Source of the DNA: Planctomycetota bacterium
GTDB taxonomy: Bacteria; Planctomycetota; Planctomycetia; Isosphaerales; Isosphaeraceae
Reading direction: 5' to 3'
DNA: 8,394 nucleotides
NCBI GenBank assembly: GCA_021778575.1
Contig: JAJYCH010000162.1
Location: 1 to 8,394, forward strand
This document shows, piece after piece, positions 5,306-8,394 of this stretch. A program made the position numbers and the translations under genes. How positions within the stretch are numbered: position 1 is the first letter of the stretch; each line of letters opens with the position of its first letter. The notes below the pieces were generated by a model. That model was not told where the DNA came from, searched no databases, and worked only from the letters and a program-made list of their open reading frames with translations.

Positions 5306-6538
5306 ATGAGAACCCCGATTGCCGTGGGACATCTGGACGCGGATTGCTTTTACGTCTCGGCCGAGCGCGTCCGCGACTCGTTCCTGGAGCGGAAGCCCGT
5401 GGGCGTCCTGGGCAACCAGGGGGCTTGCGTGATCGCCAAGAGTTACGAGATGAAGAACGCCGGGGTCAAGACCGGTGAACCAATCTGGGAAGCACGCGTC
5501 AAATGTCCCGATGGCATTTATATCAAGCGTGACTTCCGCTGGTACGAGGTCTTGAGCCGATGCATGTTCGACATCGTGCGCGACTTCTCGACCCGGGTCG
5601 AATATTACTCGATCGACGAGTTTTTCTTCGTCGCCCAGCCGGCGCGCGGGCAATCGCTTCAGGATCTGGCCGAGGCGATGCGCGACAAGATCATGACCAA
5701 CCTGGGCGTGCCGGTGACGGTCGGGATCGCCCGGACCCGAACCCTGGCCAAGCTGATCTCCGACTCGGCCAAGCCGTTCGGAGCGCTAGCGGTCCTCGAC
5801 CGCGACGCCGAGACCGAACTCCTGGCCGAGCGGCCCGTCACCGAGATCACCGGGATCGCCGGCCGCCGGGCCAAACGGCTCTTGCCCTGGAACATCGAGA
5901 CCTGTCTCGACCTCGCCCGGGCCGACCGCAGGCTCGTCCGCGAGCTGCTCACCGCCTCGGGCGAGGCGCTCTGGTGGGAACTGAATGGCGAGGCCGTCAC
6001 GCCGATTCATCCCCAGCGGCCCGCCCACAAGGCACTCTCGCGAGGCGGCAGTCTGGGCGAGTCAACCGTCGATCCGATCATGCTTTACGCCTGGCTGATC
6101 CGGAACCTCGAACGATTGATCGAGGAGCTGGAATTCCACGAAGTTCTCGCCGGTCGGCTCACCGTCTGGGTCGCCTACCGAAACGGCCAGGCAGGGGTCG
6201 GCCAGTTGAACCCGACCATCCCGACCGACCGCTTCGACCTCTTGCTCGACGTGGCTCGGCCTTGCCTCCGGAGAGCCTGGGTCCCCCGGGTCGCGGCGTC
6301 GAAGATGCAGATCATCGCCGAACATCTCGTCCCCAAGGGGCAGGCCCAGCTCGGCCTCTTCGACAAGCCCGAGGCCGCCGAACGAGCCGTCGCCGTCGCC
6401 CGACTCAAGCGCGAGAGCAACCTCCGACACGGCCGGTTCGCCCTCCGAAGCGCCGGAACCTTGCCGCTGGTCTCGATCTATCAGGACACAGCCAATGAAT
6501 TTGATATCTGCGACATCCGGGGGAAGAGTTGTTTCTAG
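5306..6538 (+). CDS. Y-family translesion DNA polymerase (UmuC/DinB type)
   Basis: The product has 410 residues and copies damaged DNA with low fidelity. The N-terminal palm has HLDADCFYVSAERV (metal-binding Asp11 and Asp13; Tyr16 in the steric-gate position) and YYSIDEFFF (Asp104-Glu105, catalytic). VTVGIARTRTLAKLISDSAK (138-156) is the conserved helix that follows. A helix-hairpin-helix-like segment (about 178-203, VTEITGIAGRRAKRLLPWNI) precedes the little-finger domain (about 240-340). QLGLF at 348-352 matches the beta-clamp-binding consensus QLxLF, so it can dock on the sliding clamp. The C-terminus (FALRSAGTLPLVSIYQDTAN then FDICDIRGKSCF) is not the E. coli UmuC tail and looks like a lineage-specific extension. 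ATG 5306 begins exactly at the family motif; an upstream in-frame start at 5126 would overlap the SGNH gene and add non-homologous residues. No UmuD-like gene is nearby. The SRAP-like gene follows 45 nt later. Confidence 0.9.
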   Translation: MRTPIAVGHLDADCFYVSAERVRDSFLERKPVGVLGNQGACVIAKSYEMKNAGVKTGEPIWEARVKCPDGIYIKRDFRWYEVLSRCMFDIVRDFSTRVEYYSIDEFFFVAQPARGQSLQDLAEAMRDKIMTNLGVPVTVGIARTRTLAKLISDSAKPFGALAVLDRDAETELLAERPVTEITGIAGRRAKRLLPWNIETCLDLARADRRLVRELLTASGEALWWELNGEAVTPIHPQRPAHKALSRGGSLGESTVDPIMLYAWLIRNLERLIEELEFHEVLAGRLTVWVAYRNGQAGVGQLNPTIPTDRFDLLLDVARPCLRRAWVPRVAASKMQIIAEHLVPKGQAQLGLFDKPEAAERAVAVARLKRESNLRHGRFALRSAGTLPLVSIYQDTANEFDICDIRGKSCF

Positions 6539-6573
6539 CGGGTCACTGACGACTTCCCGCTAACCGCGACCCG
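6537..6573. repeat. Competing short hairpins between polymerase and SRAP-like gene
   Basis: AGCGGG (6537-6542) can pair with CCCGCT (6556-6561), or CGGGTC (6539-6544) can pair with GACCCG (6568-6573). The two foldings are mutually exclusive and fill most of the 45-bp gap. There is no T-run, so read-through into the next gene is likely. A translational or attenuation role is possible but unsupported. Confidence 0.35.
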
Positions 6574-6583
6574 TTATCAAAAC

Positions 6584-7069
6584 ATGTGCGCCGGAATCAG
6601 CCTGGCATGGAGCGAACTGCCCACGGAGTTGATCGGGCGGCATGGCCTGTACCGTCGAGCCCACGAGCGGGGCGGCGAGCGCGAGGTCCAGTTCCTGTTC
6701 CGCGATCGCAAACCCAGGCTACCGGTCTGGCGTGATGGCCGGCTCCAGATCGTCCGCTGGGGGAACGCCCGGGGGCAGAGCCGATTTCTCCCTCGGACCG
6801 GCTGGACCTGGCTATCGACGATCAACGAAGGGGGCTGGCGAAACTCGCGAGCCATCCTCGTCGACATCCCCGCCACGCTCGCCCTGGAACGAGGGGTCTG
6901 GTACCGCGTCCGCCAGGAGATCCGAGGAATCCTCGTCCCCGACGAACGGGGAATCGCCGTCGCCTACATGATCTGCGAGCCCGCCAGCCACTACTACCAG
7001 GTCATGACCCGATCCGACCGGATGCCCGTCCTGGGACCCGTCTGGCAATCCCAGCAACATCTTTTGTGA
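6584..7069 (+). CDS. Divergent SRAP (YedK/HMCES)-like protein beside the Y-family polymerase
   Basis: The product has 161 residues. It begins Met-Cys-Ala-Gly: SRAP proteins use the Cys2 exposed after Met removal to form a covalent thiazolidine link to abasic sites in single-stranded DNA. Further resemblances, in order, are RLPVWRDGRLQIVRWG (45-60, like the family's 'P.....Lxx.rWGL' region), ALERGVWYRVRQ (100-111, Glu102 at about the place of the family's GxYEW glutamate) and MTRSDRMPVLG (141-151, matching the terminal HDRMPVIL motif). The departures are large. The family's NARxE block is not clear, the His before DRMP is Ser144, and the protein is shorter than YedK (about 220 residues). The match is therefore by pattern, not certain. 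Its place 45 nt after a translesion polymerase, on the same strand, supports a DNA-damage role. No ribosome site is visible before the ATG. Confidence 0.5.
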   Translation: MCAGISLAWSELPTELIGRHGLYRRAHERGGEREVQFLFRDRKPRLPVWRDGRLQIVRWGNARGQSRFLPRTGWTWLSTINEGGWRNSRAILVDIPATLALERGVWYRVRQEIRGILVPDERGIAVAYMICEPASHYYQVMTRSDRMPVLGPVWQSQQHLL

Positions 7070-7078
7070 AGATTTTAG

Positions 7079-7109
7079 AAAAACGAATGGCAACCGAGTA
7101 AAATTGCCA
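7079..7109 (-). terminator. Hairpin terminator downstream of tRNA-Ala
   Basis: On the minus strand TGGCAA (7109-7104) pairs with TTGCCA (7093-7088) across a 10-base loop, followed by TTCGTTTTT ending at 7079. The stem is short, but the T-run and position about 90 nt past the tRNA 3' end fit an intrinsic terminator. It also lies just after the plus-strand SRAP-like stop, so the two transcription units converge here. The surrounding 7071-7135 is unusually A/T-rich for the window. Confidence 0.45.
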
Positions 7110-7200
7110 ACAATAAGAGATAAAAAATGAAATCGACCCCGAACCCAAAACAGGAACGGAAACGATTCCAGAATTCGCCGTAAGTCGTTGCAAAGGCTAG

Positions 7201-7273
7201 TGGAGCGGAAGGGGATCGAACCCTCAACCTCAGCATTGCGAACGCTGCGCTCTCCCAATTGAGCTACCGCCCC
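7201..7273 (-). tRNA. tRNA-Ala (anticodon CGC)
   Basis: The minus strand folds as a full cloverleaf of 73 nt. The acceptor stem GGGGCGG pairs with CCGCTCC and includes the G3-U70 wobble that is the alanine identity element. The D arm is GCTC AATTGGGA GAGC. The anticodon arm is CAGCG TTCGCAA TGCTG, so the anticodon is CGC, reading GCG. The variable loop is AGGTT, and the T arm is GAGGG TTCGATC CCCTT. The discriminator base is A73. The next bases on the minus strand are CTA, so CCA is not encoded and must be added by nucleotidyltransferase. Confidence 0.95.
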
Positions 7274-7670
7274 TCGTTTCCGAAGAGTTGTTAGAGGTTA
7301 ACGCCACGGACGTCCGGACGCAAGGTCATGTTCGGAAGAGATTTGACAGGTTTGCTTCCGGGTTCTGAGAAAGGCACGGTGTCGGTACTCCCGAAGCAGG
7401 TCGAGGGCCATTGGCAATGATCGTCGAACCAGACTTCCAGAGCCCTTGAGGTCCCATCCAACCATCAGGCCTGCCTTCGTCCTCAAAAAATCGAGCAACA
7501 CCCCATCCGAAAAAGATCAGTTCACGAGCGGCGAGAGCGGGCGACTTTCTTCCAAAAATATCCTTGCCGGGGGAATCTCGACAGATGATAATGCATCCTC
7601 AACCCTTCTCAACTGTTCCGAACACATCGACATTCGCGTCAACCTTTCCTGCTCTCCGGGAGGTCTGTCC
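7274..7670. other. Gene-poor interval between tRNA-Ala and the pseudopilin gene
   Basis: These 397 bp lie between divergent transcription units. A 67-codon minus-strand frame (7298-7501) exists but has no recognisable motif or ribosome site, and I do not call it a gene. Upstream of the tRNA the only palindrome I see is CGGACGTCCG near 7309-7318. I found no convincing tRNA promoter. The right part holds a promoter (7564-7592) and a strong ribosome site GGGAGG (7658-7663) for the pseudopilin gene. Confidence 0.6.
7564..7592 (+). promoter_or_regulatory. Sigma70-like promoter of the DUF1559 gene
   Basis: TTGCCG (7564-7569, 4 of 6 matches) and GATAAT (7587-7592, 5 of 6) are separated by exactly 17 bp. 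The predicted leader is about 70 nt and ends in the ribosome site GGGAGG at 7658-7663, 7 nt before ATG 7671. Confidence 0.45.
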
Positions 7671-8394
7671 ATGCGTCGTCGCGCTTTCACGTTGATTGAG
7701 TTGCTGGTTGTCATCGCGATCATCGCCGTCCTCATCGCCTTGCTTCTGCCGGCCGTTCAGGCGGCCCGCGAGGCAGCACGGCGGAGCCAGTGCGTGAACA
7801 ACTTGAAGCAGATCGGCCTGGCGGTGATGAACTATGAAAGTACCAATGGTTGTCTGCCGCCGAGCGATAACGCCACCGTCTTCAACTCCGCGACAGCCTA
7901 CTCCAACGACTTCGGGATGAAGGTCAGGATTCTTCCCTATCTCGAACAGTCGGCCGTTTACAACGCCATGAACCAGTCGATCGAATACAACCTCGCCGCT
8001 AATGGGACCGCATCGGCCACCTCGATCGCCGCGTTTCTCTGCCCGTCCGACGGCACCATCGTCAACCGAGGAATGTCGAATTATCCCGGGCATGACTTCG
8101 GCGATTGCAACTACGGCAACAACATCGGCACCAGCCTGTCGTTCAACCGTGGCATGATCGATGGCCCCGCCTATGTCATGGGCTCGGTCACGACGAGCAG
8201 TAGCGGCACGTTCGGGACGGCCAACGGCGGCGTGGTCACCCTGGCGGCGATCATTGATGGGACCTCGAATACCGCGATGCATAGCGAATGGCAAAAAGGT
8301 AAAGGGACTGCCGGAAACGGCCTCTGGCAAGTTTATTCGATTGGATCGAACATGACGATCACCACGCCCGCCATTCCAGCCGGAGCCGTGGGCT
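7671..8394 (+). CDS. DUF1559 pseudopilin-like protein (N-terminal part)
   Basis: 241 complete codons run off the right edge without a stop. The N-terminus [20 protein letters not shown] is a class III (type IV pilin-like) signal: a short basic leader, then FTLIE with Glu at +5 and a long hydrophobic helix (about residues 5-30). It continues [25 protein letters not shown], the planctomycete DUF1559 (SBP_bac_10) signature. Then come [37 protein letters not shown] and the family's [12 protein letters not shown]. Prepilin peptidase should cleave before Phe6. The residue at -1 is Ala where Gly is usual. These proteins occur in many paralogues per planctomycete genome and are thought to form pseudopilus-like or surface structures, but their function is not established. 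GGGAGG at 7658-7663 fixes the start. The C-terminal part lies outside the window. Confidence 0.93.
   Translation, partial: MRRRAFTLIELLVVIAIIAVLIALLLPAVQAAREAARRSQCVNNLKQIGLAVMNYESTNGCLPPSDNATVFNSATAYSNDFGMKVRILPYLEQSAVYNAMNQSIEYNLAANGTASATSIAAFLCPSDGTIVNRGMSNYPGHDFGDCNYGNNIGTSLSFNRGMIDGPAYVMGSVTTSSSGTFGTANGGVVTLAAIIDGTSNTAMHSEWQKGKGTAGNGLWQVYSIGSNMTITTPAIPAGAVG

Noticed and set aside
5560..6498. A 312-codon frame inside the polymerase gene
   Set aside because: It is an Arg/Pro-rich shadow of the polymerase, whose motifs are in the other frame.
7298..7501. A 67-codon minus-strand frame upstream of the tRNA
   Set aside because: There is no ribosome site or recognisable sequence, and it lies in an apparently non-coding interval.
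7599..8330. A 243-codon minus-strand frame opposite the DUF1559 gene
   Set aside because: The plus strand encodes an unmistakable DUF1559 protein with a ribosome site; the antisense frame has no motif.

Overview
The window looks like chromosomal DNA from a high-GC planctomycete, most likely near the Isosphaeraceae or Gemmata-type lineages. The evidence is a DUF1559 pseudopilin-like gene at the right edge, an exported protein with the planctomycete-type N-terminal 'LExR.xLSA' sorting motif, GC-rich codon choice throughout, and several genes without Shine-Dalgarno sites. The lineage is inferred from these hallmarks, not from a database comparison.

Layout, left to right. (1) Positions 1-968, minus strand: the N-terminal part of a Tat-exported sulfite-oxidase-like molybdoenzyme, and a small secreted protein of unknown function. 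(2) Positions 969-1471: a non-coding region holding a striking 249-bp nested inverted-repeat element (1090-1338). It sits between two outward-facing sigma70-like promoters, one for each flanking gene. (3) Positions 1472-3410, plus strand: a membrane-anchored TPR protein with a Pro/Lys/Glu pentapeptide tail, followed closely by an RluA/RluD-type pseudouridine synthase. (4) Positions 3521-4166: an overlapping DUF433 antitoxin / DUF5615 PIN-like toxin pair. (5) Positions 4223-5267: a very acidic 95-residue protein and a membrane-anchored SGNH/GDSL hydrolase that lacks the block III Asn region. (6) Positions 5264-7069: a probable DNA-damage cassette. A 12-bp imperfect dyad overlaps a promoter that would give an almost leaderless mRNA, then come a UmuC/DinB-type Y-family polymerase and a divergent SRAP (YedK/HMCES)-like protein starting Met-Cys. 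(7) Positions 7079-7273, minus strand: tRNA-Ala(CGC) with a hairpin terminator. (8) Positions 7274-8394: about 400 bp without a gene, then the 5' part of a DUF1559 pseudopilin-like gene with its own promoter and a strong ribosome binding site.

The two points most worth following up are the polymerase plus SRAP-like cassette with its dyad-covered promoter, and the nested palindromic element between divergent promoters. The SGNH protein with a missing catalytic block is a third, independent oddity.
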